Shown here piece by piece: positions 17,785-25,333 of a stretch of DNA of 64,000 nt (its first letter is position 1; the number at the start of each line of letters is the position of its first letter). Both the position numbers and the translations under genes were made by a program. The notes beneath the pieces are model-generated. The model ran no database searches. It was not told where the DNA came from and saw only the letters and a list, made by a program, of their open reading frames with translations. The DNA comes from Nocardia coubleae NBRC 108252 (GTDB lineage: Bacteria; Actinomycetota; Actinomycetes; Mycobacteriales; Mycobacteriaceae), in assembly GCF_001612805.1 (NCBI RefSeq), contig NZ_BDBD01000019.1:310001-374000 (forward strand), in the 5' to 3' direction.

Positions 17785-18249
17785 ATGGGCGACTTCGAGG
17801 TGAGCAGGCGCGCGACCATCGCCGCCGAGCCGGCACGCATCCGTGGCTTCATCAACGACTTCCGGCAGTGGCGGTTGTGGTCGCCCTGGGAGGATTCCGA
17901 CCCGCAGTTGGCCCGCACCTACAGCGGTCCCGAATCCGGTGTGGGCGCGCGGTACGCGTGGCGCGGCAACCGCAAAGCCGGTGCCGGTGTGATGGAGATC
18001 AAAGCCGATGCCGAACGCGAGATCGGCGTGCAACTGGAATTCGAGAAACCGTTCAAGGCAACCAATACGGTCACCTTCACCCTCGACCCGGTCCCCGGCG
18101 GCACCGAGGTGACCTGGCGGATGACCGGCACCCACTCGGGCCTGATGGGTGTGCTCGGCAAGGTGTTCCCGATCGACAACATGATCGGCAAGGACTTCGA
18201 CAAGGGCCTGGCCAGATTGAAGACGGTCGCCGAATCAGCCGGCTCCTGA
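17785..18249 (+). CDS. SRPBCC family protein
   Basis: Single START/SRPBCC-like domain of 154 residues, probably binding a hydrophobic ligand. The N-terminal FEVSRRATIAAEPARIRGFI is the usual first strand and helix; RQWRLWSPWEDSDPQLARTY and the final KDFDKGLARLKTVAE helix lining the cavity are typical. The ATG at 17785 fits the family; a longer frame reaches 17713. It lies between menE and menA on the same strand and may be co-expressed. Ligand and function unknown. Confidence 0.82.
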   Translation: MGDFEVSRRATIAAEPARIRGFINDFRQWRLWSPWEDSDPQLARTYSGPESGVGARYAWRGNRKAGAGVMEIKADAEREIGVQLEFEKPFKATNTVTFTLDPVPGGTEVTWRMTGTHSGLMGVLGKVFPIDNMIGKDFDKGLARLKTVAESAGS

Positions 18250-18271
18250 ACACGCGACTAGGCTTCGATTC

Positions 18272-19141
18272 ATGGCTACAGCTGCGGAATGGATCGAAGG
18301 CGCCCGGCCGCGGACGCTGCCCAACGCGATCGCCCCGGTCCTGGCGGGCACCGGTGCCGCCGCCTCGATCGACGGCGCCGTCTGGTGGAAAGCACTACTG
18401 GCCCTGCTCGTTTCGCTCGCCCTGATCGTCGGGGTGAACTACGCCAACGACTACTCCGACGGAATCCGCGGCACCGACGACGAGCGGGTGGGGCCGCTGC
18501 GGCTGGTCGGGTCGAAACTGGCCTCCCCCAGCGCTGTTCGCACCGCCGCCGTGGTGAGCCTCGCGGTGGGGGCCGTCGCCGGGCTCGTGCTCGCCGCGAC
18601 GACCGCCTGGTGGCTGGTCCTCCTCGGCGCGCTGTGCCTGGCCGGTGCCTGGTTCTACACCGGTGGCAGCAAGCCCTACGGCTACAGCGGTTTCGGTGAG
18701 ATCGCGGTGTTCGTGTTCTTCGGGTTGATCGCCGTGCTCGGCACCCAGTTCGTGCAGGCGGAGCGGGTCGACTGGGTGGGGCTACTGCTCGCGATCGGTG
18801 TCGGTGCGTTCTCCAGTGCGGTGCTGGTCGCCAACAATCTGCGCGACATTCCCACCGACACCGAGTCCGGGAAGGTCACCCTCGCCGTGAAACTCGGTGA
18901 CGCGCGCACCCGCACACTGCACCTGGTGCTGCTGGCCGTACCGTTCGTCATCAGTCTCGCGCTGATCGCCCGCACACCGCTGGCGCCGGCCGGACTGCTC
19001 GCGATTCCGCTCGCGGTCCGGGCCAACGCCCCCGTGCGTACGGGCAAGGGCGGGCTGGAACTGATTCCCGCCCTGCGCGATTCCGGGCTGGCGCTGCTGG
19101 CCTGGTCGGCGCTGAGCGCGCTGGCCGTCGGTTTCGGCTAG
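18272..19141 (+). CDS. menA: 1,4-dihydroxy-2-naphthoate polyprenyltransferase
   Basis: Integral membrane prenyltransferase of the UbiA superfamily that attaches the polyprenyl chain to 1,4-dihydroxy-2-naphthoate, giving demethylmenaquinone. 289 residues and about eight or nine helices. The first Asp-rich motif NYANDYSDGIRGTDD (about 58-72) binds the prenyl diphosphate with Mg2+; the second is NNLRDIPTDTESGK near residues 189-202. The N-terminal WIEGARPRTLPNAIAPVLAG is the MenA signature. It ends overlapping the convergent holin-like gene by 4 bases. Start and length are normal for actinobacteria. Confidence 0.95.
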   Translation: MATAAEWIEGARPRTLPNAIAPVLAGTGAAASIDGAVWWKALLALLVSLALIVGVNYANDYSDGIRGTDDERVGPLRLVGSKLASPSAVRTAAVVSLAVGAVAGLVLAATTAWWLVLLGALCLAGAWFYTGGSKPYGYSGFGEIAVFVFFGLIAVLGTQFVQAERVDWVGLLLAIGVGAFSSAVLVANNLRDIPTDTESGKVTLAVKLGDARTRTLHLVLLAVPFVISLALIARTPLAPAGLLAIPLAVRANAPVRTGKGGLELIPALRDSGLALLAWSALSALAVGFG

Positions 19142-19533
19142 TCGCCGTCGGGCACGATGATGCCCAGCACCCAGTTGACCAGCATGATGATGACACCGCC
19201 GAGCACCGCTGCCCAGAAACCGTCGACCCGCAGGCCGTAGTCGGTGAGTTCGGTGATCTTGGCGGTGAGCCACAGCATGGCCGCGTTCACCACCAGCAGG
19301 AAAAGGCCGAGCGTGAGGATCACGAACGGCAGGGACAGAAGTTTCACGATCGGCTTGATGACGGCGTTCACGGCGGTGAACACCACCGCGACGATGAGGA
19401 TGACCAGGGCCTTGCCCCAGTTGCCCCACTCGTCGGACCATTCCGGCGGCACGGAAATAGTGATCTTGTCGATCCACGCCGCCGCGGCCCAGATGGCTAT
19501 GGCGTTGATGACCAACCGTATGGCTAGCTGCAT
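19138..19533 (-). CDS. Phage holin family (Phage_holin_4_2) membrane protein
   Basis: Small membrane protein of 131 residues with about four helices: LAIRLVINAIAIWAAAAWI, WGKALVILIVAVVFTAVNAV, a long one near LPFVILTLGLFLLVVNAAML, and ILVNWVLGII-like at the C-terminus. The IKPIVKLLSLPFVILTLGLF motif typifies this widespread chromosomal family. The family name is historical; the chromosomal members have no shown lysis role and there are no phage genes around. It overlaps the menA stop tail-to-tail. Function unknown. Confidence 0.85.
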   Translation of the reverse strand: MQLAIRLVINAIAIWAAAAWIDKITISVPPEWSDEWGNWGKALVILIVAVVFTAVNAVIKPIVKLLSLPFVILTLGLFLLVVNAAMLWLTAKITELTDYGLRVDGFWAAVLGGVIIMLVNWVLGIIVPDGD

Positions 19534-19586
19534 AGACCCATGCTAGGCCCGAAATCGGACATCGCGGTGTGTCCGGCGCGGCAAGT

Positions 19587-20168
19587 TCAGGCGGCGCGGT
19601 CGAGCATTCGGTGGATGTCCTCGCGCAGCATCGCGATGCCGTCGCTGCCGCCGAGCAGATCGGCCTGCGCCGGATCGACGCTGCGGAGAATGCCGAGCAA
19701 CAGGTGGGCGGTGCCGATCTCGCGGTCCTTGCGGCGCAGCGCCTCGCGCAGGGCGAGCTCGAGGGACTTCTTTGCGGGCGCCGAGAACGGGATGTGGCCC
19801 CAGTTGGCACCCTTCACGCGGCCGAAGATCCCGCGCTTGGGTTCGGGTTCGGCCTGATCCCACGCCTGCGGGCCGAAGTTCTCGATGACGCTGGCCCGCA
19901 CCGCGTCGAGGTCGATGCCGATGGAGCGCAGCGCCTCCGCGTCGTCGGCGCCGAGCGGGGTTTCGTTCGCCCGTGCGGCGAGCGTGGAGCGCACGCCCTC
20001 GGCGGTGATGCCGTCGGCGTCGAGAACCGCGCGCAGCGGCGGCTCGGCGTTGGTCAGCACGCCGAGCAGGACGTGTTCGGGTCCGATTCGCTGGGCGCCC
20101 AGTTCCTTGGCTTCTTCCTGAGCCAGGACAACGGCCACCTTGGCGCCTTTGGTGAATTTCTCGAACAT
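19587..20168 (-). CDS. Clp amino-terminal (ClpN) repeat protein without ATPase domain
   Basis: Protein of 193 residues with two Clp N-domain-like repeats and no AAA+ module. The first is KGAKVAVVLAQEEAKELGAQ with IGPEHVLLGVLTNAEPPLRAVLD; the second near residues 125-170 is SAPAKKSLELALREALRRKD with IGTAHLLLGILRS. Such solo ClpN proteins may recognise substrates for, or interfere with, Clp proteases; this is inference. The ATG overlaps the stop of the upstream HTH gene (TGATG), so the two are translationally coupled. A promoter with two operator-like repeats drives the pair. Confidence 0.85.
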   Translation of the reverse strand: MFEKFTKGAKVAVVLAQEEAKELGAQRIGPEHVLLGVLTNAEPPLRAVLDADGITAEGVRSTLAARANETPLGADDAEALRSIGIDLDAVRASVIENFGPQAWDQAEPEPKRGIFGRVKGANWGHIPFSAPAKKSLELALREALRRKDREIGTAHLLLGILRSVDPAQADLLGGSDGIAMLREDIHRMLDRAA

Positions 20169-20389
20169 CAGCGGGTGCCACCCTTCCGGTTGTGTTTCTG
20201 ATGCACCGCTTGCTTGCTCACCTCGAGCGCGTCGGCAATCGCCTGCCACGACCAGCCGTTGGCGCGGGCGTTGGCCACCTGGATGGTTTCGAGCCGGTCG
20301 GCCAGTCTGCGCAGGGCGAGCACCGCGCGCAGACCGACCGAGGGATCGGGATTGCCCGCTGCGGCGGCGAGCGTGGTTGCGTCGGTCAT
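20168..20389 (-). CDS. Small helix-turn-helix regulator coupled to the ClpN protein
   Basis: Protein of 73 residues. A helical N-terminal half (AVLALRRLADRLETIQVANA) is followed by an HTH (NGWSWQAIADALEVSKQAVH, then QKHNRK) resembling resolvase or sigma-factor region 4 type helices. The ATG at 20389 is chosen because the -10-like CAAAAT lies only 7 bases upstream, implying a leaderless transcript. The stop overlaps the ClpN start. Two GTCAA-N6-TTGAC repeats cover the promoter, so autoregulation is likely. The pairing suggests control of the ClpN gene by its own operon partner. Confidence 0.82.
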   Translation of the reverse strand: MTDATTLAAAAGNPDPSVGLRAVLALRRLADRLETIQVANARANGWSWQAIADALEVSKQAVHQKHNRKGGTR

Positions 20390-20392
20390 GCT

Positions 20393-20436
20393 GTCAATTT
20401 TGATTGACGATCCAGATGTTGTCAACAAAAATTGAC
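20393..20436 (-). promoter_or_regulatory. Leaderless promoter with two GTCAA-N6-TTGAC operators
   Basis: Two 16-base inverted repeats, GTCAATTTTGATTGAC (20393-20408) and GTCAACAAAAATTGAC (20421-20436), have identical arms and lie 28 bases apart centre to centre. Read on the minus strand, TTGACA and CAAAAT separated by 17 bases form a sigma70-type promoter inside them. The predicted transcript start coincides with the ATG of the HTH gene at 20389. The two arms overlap the -35 and -10 elements, as expected for a repressor. Confidence 0.65.
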
Positions 20437-20444
20437 GACCGGTG

Positions 20445-20993
20445 TCAGCTCAATCGGTACACGAGCTTGGCGAACTGCCCCAAGCGCTCCACCTCGACGA
20501 GTCGCATCCGGTCGGCCAGAATGCGGCGCGGGAGTACGGGCGCGCCGCCACCGAGAGTCACCGGCGCGACGCCGACGATCACCTCGTCGAGCAGCCCGGC
20601 ATCGGCGAACTGTCCGGCGAGGTCGCCACCACCCATCACCCAGATGTCGCGACTCCCGGCAGCCTCGGTCATCTGCTCGTGGACCGGGCCGACCTCACCC
20701 GCGACGAAACGCACGTTCGCACCGGGCAGCCGGGGCAGCTCCCGGTGGGTGAACACCCAGGTCGGCAGGTCGCCGTACTCGTCGTGCCAGCTCTCGGGCG
20801 GGTTGTTGTTCGCCATCCACTCGTAGGTGGTCGACCCGAGACACATGGCGCCGACGCCTTCCAGGAAAACGCCGACATCCCCGGTGGCCGGATCGGCATC
20901 GGCTACCGCCATCAGCCAATCCAGCGAATTGTCGGGGTCGGCGATGTAGCCGTCGAGACTGGAAGCCGTGTAATAGGTCGTCGTCATGAACAC
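20445..20993 (-). CDS. Dihydrofolate reductase family protein (RibD C-terminal-like)
   Basis: Protein of 182 residues with the dihydrofolate reductase/RibD C-terminal fold. Recognisable are YYTASSLDGYIADPDNSLDW at the N-terminus, CLGSTTYEWM, VFTHRELPRLPGANVRFVAG and IWVMGGGDLAGQFADAGLLD, which contains the NADPH-binding glycines. Proteins of this family are usually reductases of unknown substrate, not the housekeeping folA. A second Met two codons in (20987) is an alternative start. It ends 9 bases from the upstream operator of the HTH gene and may read through towards it. Confidence 0.87.
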   Translation of the reverse strand: MFMTTTYYTASSLDGYIADPDNSLDWLMAVADADPATGDVGVFLEGVGAMCLGSTTYEWMANNNPPESWHDEYGDLPTWVFTHRELPRLPGANVRFVAGEVGPVHEQMTEAAGSRDIWVMGGGDLAGQFADAGLLDEVIVGVAPVTLGGGAPVLPRRILADRMRLVEVERLGQFAKLVYRLS

Positions 20994-21044
20994 CGATCCT
21001 GACAGTGAAACCTGCCATCCACTGTCAAGGTTCGGTGTGGGAAA

Positions 21045-22130
21045 TCAGCCGGTCCAGCGCCCCGTCGCGGCGAATTCGGCGAGAACGGCGCTCGGTCCGG
21101 TCAGATCGAGGCGCTGACCCTCGACCCAGGCATCGTCGAAGTAGGTACCGGCGTAGCGGTCACCGCCGTCGCACAGCAGGGTGACGACACTGCCGCTGCG
21201 TCCGGCCGCGAGCAGTTCGGCGACCAGGTGGAACGCACCCCACAGATTGGTCCCCGTCGAGCCGCCCACACGGCGGCCGAGGGCGGTGCTCGCGTGCCGG
21301 GTGGCCGCGATCGAGGCCGCGTCGGGCACCACGATCATGCGGTCCACGACCTGACCGATGAACGACGGCTCCACCCGTGGGCGGCCGATTCCCTCGATGC
21401 GCGAAGGCATTCCGGTCTCGTACCCGGCGTCGCCGGTCTCGTAACCGCCGTAGAATGCGGAGTTCTCCGGGTCGACCACGGCCAGGCGCGTGGGGTGCCT
21501 GCGGTAGCGGATGTAGCGGCCGATCGTCGCGCTCGTGCCACCGGTGCCGGCGCCGACCACGATCCACTCCGGGATCGGATGCTGTTCCAAAGCCAGCTGC
21601 TGGAAGATGGATTCGGCGATGTTGTTGTTGCCGCGCCAGTCCGTCGCCCGTTCGGCGTGGGTGAACTGGTCCATGAAGTGCCCGCCCGATTCGGCGGCCA
21701 GCCGCTTGGCCTCGGAGTACATCTCCGGCGGCCGCTCGACGAAATGGCAACGGCCGCCCTGTGCTTCGATCAGCGCGATCTTCTGCGGCGACGTACTCGC
21801 CGGCATCACCGCCACGAAATCGAGCCCGAGCAGCTTGGCGAAATACGCCTCGCTCACCGCCGTCGACCCCGACGACGCCTCGACCACCGTCGTCCCCTCG
21901 GTGACCCAGCCGTTGCAGATCGCGTACAGGAACAGCGATCTGGCCAAGCGGTGCTTGAGACTGCCCGTGATGTGGGTGGATTCGTCCTTGAGATACAGCT
22001 GCACCGGCCAGTCGGCGGGCAGCGGGTAGCGCAACAGGTGGGTGTCGGCGGAACGCTGGGCGTCGGCGTCGATCAGCCGCACCGCGTTGTCGACCCAGTC
22101 ACGCGGTGCGCTGCGGTCGAGGTACTTCAC
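21045..22130 (-). CDS. cds1: PLP-dependent cysteine synthase family protein (Cds1-like L-cysteine desulfhydrase)
   Basis: Fold-type II PLP enzyme of 361 residues, closest in layout to mycobacterial Rv3684/Cds1, which releases H2S, ammonia and pyruvate from L-cysteine. The PLP Lys is in STHITGSLKHRLARSL near residue 58, with VVEASSGSTAVSEAYFAKLL (substrate loop) near 81-100, the glycine-rich phosphate site VVGAGTGGTSATIGRYIRYR near 190-210, and LLCDGGDRYAGTYF near the end. The stop of the upstream DUF4229 gene overlaps its start by 4 bases, so they are coupled. Cds1 versus an ordinary cysteine synthase is inferred from the N-terminal sequence and length. Confidence 0.82.
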   Translation of the reverse strand: MKYLDRSAPRDWVDNAVRLIDADAQRSADTHLLRYPLPADWPVQLYLKDESTHITGSLKHRLARSLFLYAICNGWVTEGTTVVEASSGSTAVSEAYFAKLLGLDFVAVMPASTSPQKIALIEAQGGRCHFVERPPEMYSEAKRLAAESGGHFMDQFTHAERATDWRGNNNIAESIFQQLALEQHPIPEWIVVGAGTGGTSATIGRYIRYRRHPTRLAVVDPENSAFYGGYETGDAGYETGMPSRIEGIGRPRVEPSFIGQVVDRMIVVPDAASIAATRHASTALGRRVGGSTGTNLWGAFHLVAELLAAGRSGSVVTLLCDGGDRYAGTYFDDAWVEGQRLDLTGPSAVLAEFAATGRWTG

Positions 22131-22441
22131 GCGTCGTCGTCACCCCGCAGACGAGCCCGCAGCTGCGCCTTGTCCTGGCGGCGGCGCTCGTCGACGACGG
22201 CGATGTCCTCGTTCACCTTCATGCGCAGTTTCTTGAACAGGGTCAGCGACAGCGGCATCGCGACGATCAGCGCGAACAGGGCCGCTACGATGATCGGCAC
22301 CTCGACCCCGATGAGCTTGGCGACGCCGACGATCAACGCGGCGATCACCACGACAAGCCCGAGCCGGGCCAGCGTGTAGAGGGCAAGGTTGCGGGCCAGC
22401 CGCTTCCCCGCAGAACCTTGCTGACCAGTTGCTTCACTCAC
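22127..22441 (-). CDS. DUF4229 membrane protein
   Basis: Protein of about 104 residues with two membrane helices (LYTLARLGLVVVIAALIVGVA-like and VPIIVAALFALIVAMPLSL) and a charged C-terminal tail ending RARLRGDDDA. This matches DUF4229. The GTG at 22441 gives VKVSEATG-type start just before the first helix; a longer frame to 22558 is less likely. It overlaps the Cds1-like gene by 4 bases. Function unknown. Confidence 0.8.
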   Translation of the reverse strand: MSEATGQQGSAGKRLARNLALYTLARLGLVVVIAALIVGVAKLIGVEVPIIVAALFALIVAMPLSLTLFKKLRMKVNEDIAVVDERRRQDKAQLRARLRGDDDA

Positions 22442-22594
22442 CTTGACAGGGTAACCCCGGCGCGCGCGGCCCCGTTCGCGGCATTTGTCTATTACTTCCC
22501 CTTTACCAACTGTAGGTGGTTCGACTACGTGGGGGTCGCAGTGCGACGATGGCGCCATCTGATGAGGGAACTGTCGAGAACGGAGAGGTTAGCT

Positions 22595-22804
22595 ATGACT
22601 GCGATCACCGTCGGCGGCCAGGACACTCTGCTGACACCAGGCCAAGTGGCCGCAATGTTCCACGTAGACCCGAAGACCGTTACTCGGTGGGCCCATGCGG
22701 GCAGGCTCGGTTCGCTGCGCACGCCGGGCGGACACCGCCGATTCCGCGAGTCCGAGGTTCTGCAGCTGCTCAAATCGCTCACCACCGAGGCAGCCCCCCG
22801 CTGA
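22595..22804 (+). CDS. bldC: BldC family transcriptional regulator
   Basis: MerR-like DNA-binding protein of 69 residues: a winged HTH and nothing else, as in Streptomyces BldC. LLTPGQVAAMFHVDPKTVTR is the HTH, followed by WAHAGRLGSLRTPGGHRRFR as the wing, which matches BldC nearly residue for residue in the core. ATG at 22595 is preceded by GGAGAGG. BldC proteins bind DNA head-to-tail and time development in Streptomyces; the role in this organism is inferred. It diverges from the DUF4229/Cds1 pair. Confidence 0.9.
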   Translation: MTAITVGGQDTLLTPGQVAAMFHVDPKTVTRWAHAGRLGSLRTPGGHRRFRESEVLQLLKSLTTEAAPR

Positions 22805-22916
22805 CCTCACCGGCGGCGCGAGCCGGTTCGGCTCGCGTTTGCCGGGAATTTCCCTTCCGTTGCCGATGTGCACACGGTGCGGACACGGCTACCCTCGATA
22901 GCAGGAGGTGAGCGAC

Positions 22917-23108
22917 GTGACGTACCTGTTGGCACTCATCGCGATCGTGGCCATCGCGGTGCTGTGCTGGAAGGCGTTCGGCCCCGAACGCCCGAGCCCG
23001 AATCCCGGCCCGGCCGCACGCAGGCCGATCCTCGGTCCGGACGACGACCCGGAATTCCTGTGGCGGCTCCGCAAGCAACCGCGCGACGATTCCGGTCCCG
23101 AGGCGTGA
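22917..23108 (+). CDS. Small single-pass membrane protein
   Basis: Protein of 63 residues. An N-terminal helix (VTYLLALIAIVAIAVLCW) is followed by a Pro-rich, charged cytoplasmic tail. I chose GTG at 22917 because AGGAGG (22903-22908) lies 8 bases upstream; the earlier GTG at 22908 falls on the ribosome site. No homologue recognised. It lies between bldC and an unknown Cys-containing protein on the same strand. Confidence 0.6.
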   Translation: MTYLLALIAIVAIAVLCWKAFGPERPSPNPGPAARRPILGPDDDPEFLWRLRKQPRDDSGPEA

Positions 23109-23164
23109 GCTGACCCACATACCCCCCATTGCGCACGAAACAGCTGGGTAGATAACGTATTCCG

Positions 23165-23815
23165 GTGATCGATGTGCAGCAGGCTTCCATCCCGACCACT
23201 TGGCGCGCGGCCGACGGCAGCGCCGTGACGTTCACCGAGGCGCGGTCGGCGTGGACACGCGCGGCACACGACGTGCTTGCCGCCACCGCGTCGCGCTTCA
23301 ACAACTTCATCGTCAATACCGAGCTGGCCGAATTGGTGCAGGAAGAGTCCGGTATCCGCACCCAGGTGAAGTGGCAGCACTGGCTGCCGGTCGTGCTCGA
23401 CCGGGTCGCCGAATACTGTCACAACAACAACGAGCCGCCGCTGAGCGCGCTGTGTGTGCGCCGCAACCAGACCGTCGGCACCGGCTACCGCTACATCCTC
23501 GAACTCGCCGGCCTGCCCATCCCCGACGACCTCGAGATGCACGCGGCCGCCGCCCGCTGGCAGTGCTACCAGCACTACGCCACCGACCTCCCCGCCGACG
23601 GCGGCCTGCCGACCCTCCCCCCGAAGGTCGCCGCGATCCGCCAGCGCACCTCCCAGGACCTGGCGACCACCGAGGCCGCGGAAGCCGCCGAAGCCAAGCG
23701 CACCGCCTCCTCCCGCCCCAGCGTCACCACCCCCAAGCCCGAACCGGTCCGCAAACCGGTCTGCCTGAACTGCCACGTGGAACTCCCGGCCAACAAGATC
23801 TGCTACTACTGCTGA
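23165..23815 (+). CDS. Hypothetical protein with a C-terminal zinc-ribbon-like Cys cluster
   Basis: Protein of 216 residues. The first 150 are predicted mixed/helical with AHDVLAATASRFNNFIVNTE and VKWQHWLPVVLDRVAEYCHN; a charged linker (about 165-198, rich in Ala, Glu, Lys and Pro) follows; the end is CLNCHVELPANKICYYC, four Cys in CxxC...CxxC spacing that could bind zinc. It has no signal peptide or membrane helix. No family recognised with confidence. The zinc site hints at binding of nucleic acid or protein, but that is inference. Confidence 0.7.
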   Translation: MIDVQQASIPTTWRAADGSAVTFTEARSAWTRAAHDVLAATASRFNNFIVNTELAELVQEESGIRTQVKWQHWLPVVLDRVAEYCHNNNEPPLSALCVRRNQTVGTGYRYILELAGLPIPDDLEMHAAAARWQCYQHYATDLPADGGLPTLPPKVAAIRQRTSQDLATTEAAEAAEAKRTASSRPSVTTPKPEPVRKPVCLNCHVELPANKICYYC

Positions 23816-23887
23816 TCGCACCGACCACTGCCCGGATGCTCACCCGAGCACCCGGGCACAGTTGTCTCCGGCCCCGCCACACTTGAC

Positions 23888-23903
23888 CTCAACCGAAGTT
23901 GAG
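23888..23903. promoter_or_regulatory. Inverted repeat before the SnoaL-like gene
   Basis: A perfect repeat CTCAAC-CGAA-GTTGAG begins inside TTGACC (23883-23888), which could be a -35 box. It ends 18 bases before the ATG of the SnoaL-like gene, so it sits where a repressor would act. No regulator gene adjoins it. Confidence 0.4.
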
Positions 23904-23921
23904 CAAATAGCGTCCGGACCT

Positions 23922-24362
23922 ATGAACACGATGCAACCGCCGGTGGTCGATGACGACACCGTGGACCACACCGCCGATATCGCCGCGATCCGCCGGATCG
24001 TCGCCGATACCCAGACCGCGTACAACACCAACGATGCCGAGTTGATGACGGCACCGTTCGCCGCGAACGCCGTCGTGGGTAATGCGGTCGGCATGGTGCT
24101 GCGTGGGCGCGATGCGCTGCTCGATGCCAATCGACGGGGCTTGGCCGGATTTCTCGCCGACGAGTACGTCCGGTACGACGTCACCGACATCACCTTCCTG
24201 CGCCCCGATGTCGCCATCGCGCACAAGGAAGCCCGGGCCACTACCGCCGACGGCACGCTGATCGACACCGACCCTGCCATGGTCGCCCTGTACGTGCTGG
24301 TCAAGGAGAACGATCGGTGGTGGGTGTCGGCCCGCCAGAACACCCTCGTTCCGGCTTCCTGA
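23922..24362 (+). CDS. SgcJ/EcaC-type SnoaL-like (NTF2 fold) protein
   Basis: NTF2-fold protein of 146 residues. After a short acidic N-terminus, IAAIRRIVADTQTAYNTNDA begins the first helix, and FLADEYVRYDVTDITFLRPD and MVALYVLVKENDRWWVSARQ are the strands of the SgcJ/EcaC oxidoreductase subfamily. Members include polyketide-tailoring and unknown enzymes; no catalytic residues can be assigned. The ATG at 23922 is nearer the family start than the longer frame at 23862. An inverted repeat lies just upstream. Its end is 9 bases from the convergent DUF4189 gene. Confidence 0.8.
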   Translation: MNTMQPPVVDDDTVDHTADIAAIRRIVADTQTAYNTNDAELMTAPFAANAVVGNAVGMVLRGRDALLDANRRGLAGFLADEYVRYDVTDITFLRPDVAIAHKEARATTADGTLIDTDPAMVALYVLVKENDRWWVSARQNTLVPAS

Positions 24363-24370
24363 TCGCGGCA

Positions 24371-24784
24371 CTACACGCCGCTGCAGACCGTCTTCATCAC
24401 CATCACCGGACCCGGCCCGATCTTCGCCGCAGCGGCGATCGCGGCCGCTTCGGCCTCCTCGGCCGTCGGGGCGACCCGGGCGCGGAAGTCCCCGTCGCGC
24501 CCGGCCCCGCCAGCATTCACCATGTTCCTCGCCAACGACACACATTCGTCGACGAATCGGGCGACGACTTCACAGTTCGGCCGGTGGCACAGCTCCCGCG
24601 CGGCTTCCTCCGCAGCCTCCCAGCTCGGATAGTTCACCGCCGAGATCAGATGCGACGAATCGGCCCGATCCATCGTGACAACCCCGTAGTACCGCCCGCC
24701 CTCCCCCGGTTCGGCCGCCGCCGCCCCGGCACCCGCGACAACCATCGCCACAGCGGCCAACACCATCGAAATCTGCTTCCCCAC
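24371..24784 (-). CDS. Secreted DUF4189 domain-containing protein
   Basis: Exported protein of 137 residues. The signal peptide is VGKQISMVLAAVAMVVAGAG with cleavage near AAAAEP. The mature part has RYYGVVTMDRADSSHLISAV, then two disulphide-prone Cys pairs (ELCHRPNCEVV, FVDECVSLA) and a final Cys at VMKTVCSGV. This is the DUF4189 pattern. I chose GTG 24784, which has GGAGGG five bases upstream. DUF4189 proteins are common and numerous in Nocardia; function unknown. Downstream 9 bases is the convergent SnoaL-like gene. Confidence 0.78.
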   Translation of the reverse strand: MGKQISMVLAAVAMVVAGAGAAAAEPGEGGRYYGVVTMDRADSSHLISAVNYPSWEAAEEAARELCHRPNCEVVARFVDECVSLARNMVNAGGAGRDGDFRARVAPTAEEAEAAAIAAAAKIGPGPVMVMKTVCSGV

Positions 24785-25009
24785 GGGGCCCTCCAGTCGA
24801 TCATCGACTCCTGCCGAGCCGAACCGGACAGCATGACCCGCCCGGCGATCAACGTCAACTCGGTTGCAGCACAAGGGGGTTCACAGCAGCACACCGAGCC
24901 AACCGAGCTCAGGAAAAACCGGGCTCGGCGCCGGTGACAGTGCCCGACCACGACCTGACAGCGGCTCCTCACCGAGAGGCCGGGGACGTTCAGGAGCCTT
25001 GCCTGAAGG

Positions 25010-25246
25010 TCAGACGCAGGTCGGCATCCCCATGAGCATGCTCGTGCCGGTGGACAGGCATCGCAGCAGCAGGCCGGGAAGGGCCGCCGAACCCGAATCC
25101 GGATCTGCGGAGGCAGTCATCGGGCCGGCCGATCCGGAATCGGTGGCCACCGGGCTCGGGGTCGCGACGGGCGAAGCTGTCGCAGTACCAGCCAGCCCAA
25201 CGCCCAACGAAATCGCAACAGCAGCAACCACACTCAGACGACGCAT
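25010..25246 (-). CDS. Small secreted protein, hypothetical
   Basis: Protein of 78 residues with signal peptide MRRLSVVAAVAISLGVGLAG and likely cleavage after TATA-SP near residue 25. The mature chain is Ser/Pro/Ala-rich, then LPGLLLRCLSTGTSMLMGMP with two Cys (RCLS and the penultimate residue). GAGG lies before the ATG. It is the last gene of a minus-strand row behind two ATP-grasp genes, separated by a weak terminator. No family recognised. The 225-base gap to the left shows no further gene. Confidence 0.65.
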   Translation of the reverse strand: MRRLSVVAAVAISLGVGLAGTATASPVATPSPVATDSGSAGPMTASADPDSGSAALPGLLLRCLSTGTSMLMGMPTCV

Positions 25247-25313
25247 TTCTTCAACCTCTCGAACACCGATAGATACCGCAGACGGTAATGCCGATGAGCA
25301 AAAGTGAAACGCC

Positions 25314-25327
25314 CCCACTTCCGTGGG
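25314..25327 (-). terminator. Weak terminator after the ATP-grasp pair
   Basis: CCCAC-TTCC-GTGGG forms a 5-base stem; on the minus strand it is followed by GCGTTTCACTTTTGC. It lies just past the stop of the second ATP-grasp gene at 25334. The stem is short, so readthrough into the secreted protein gene is possible. Confidence 0.4.
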
Positions 25328-25333
25328 CTCGCG

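Noticed and set aside
19138..19533. Holin-like gene as a phage remnant
   Set aside because: This membrane family is widespread on chromosomes, and the neighbours are housekeeping genes.
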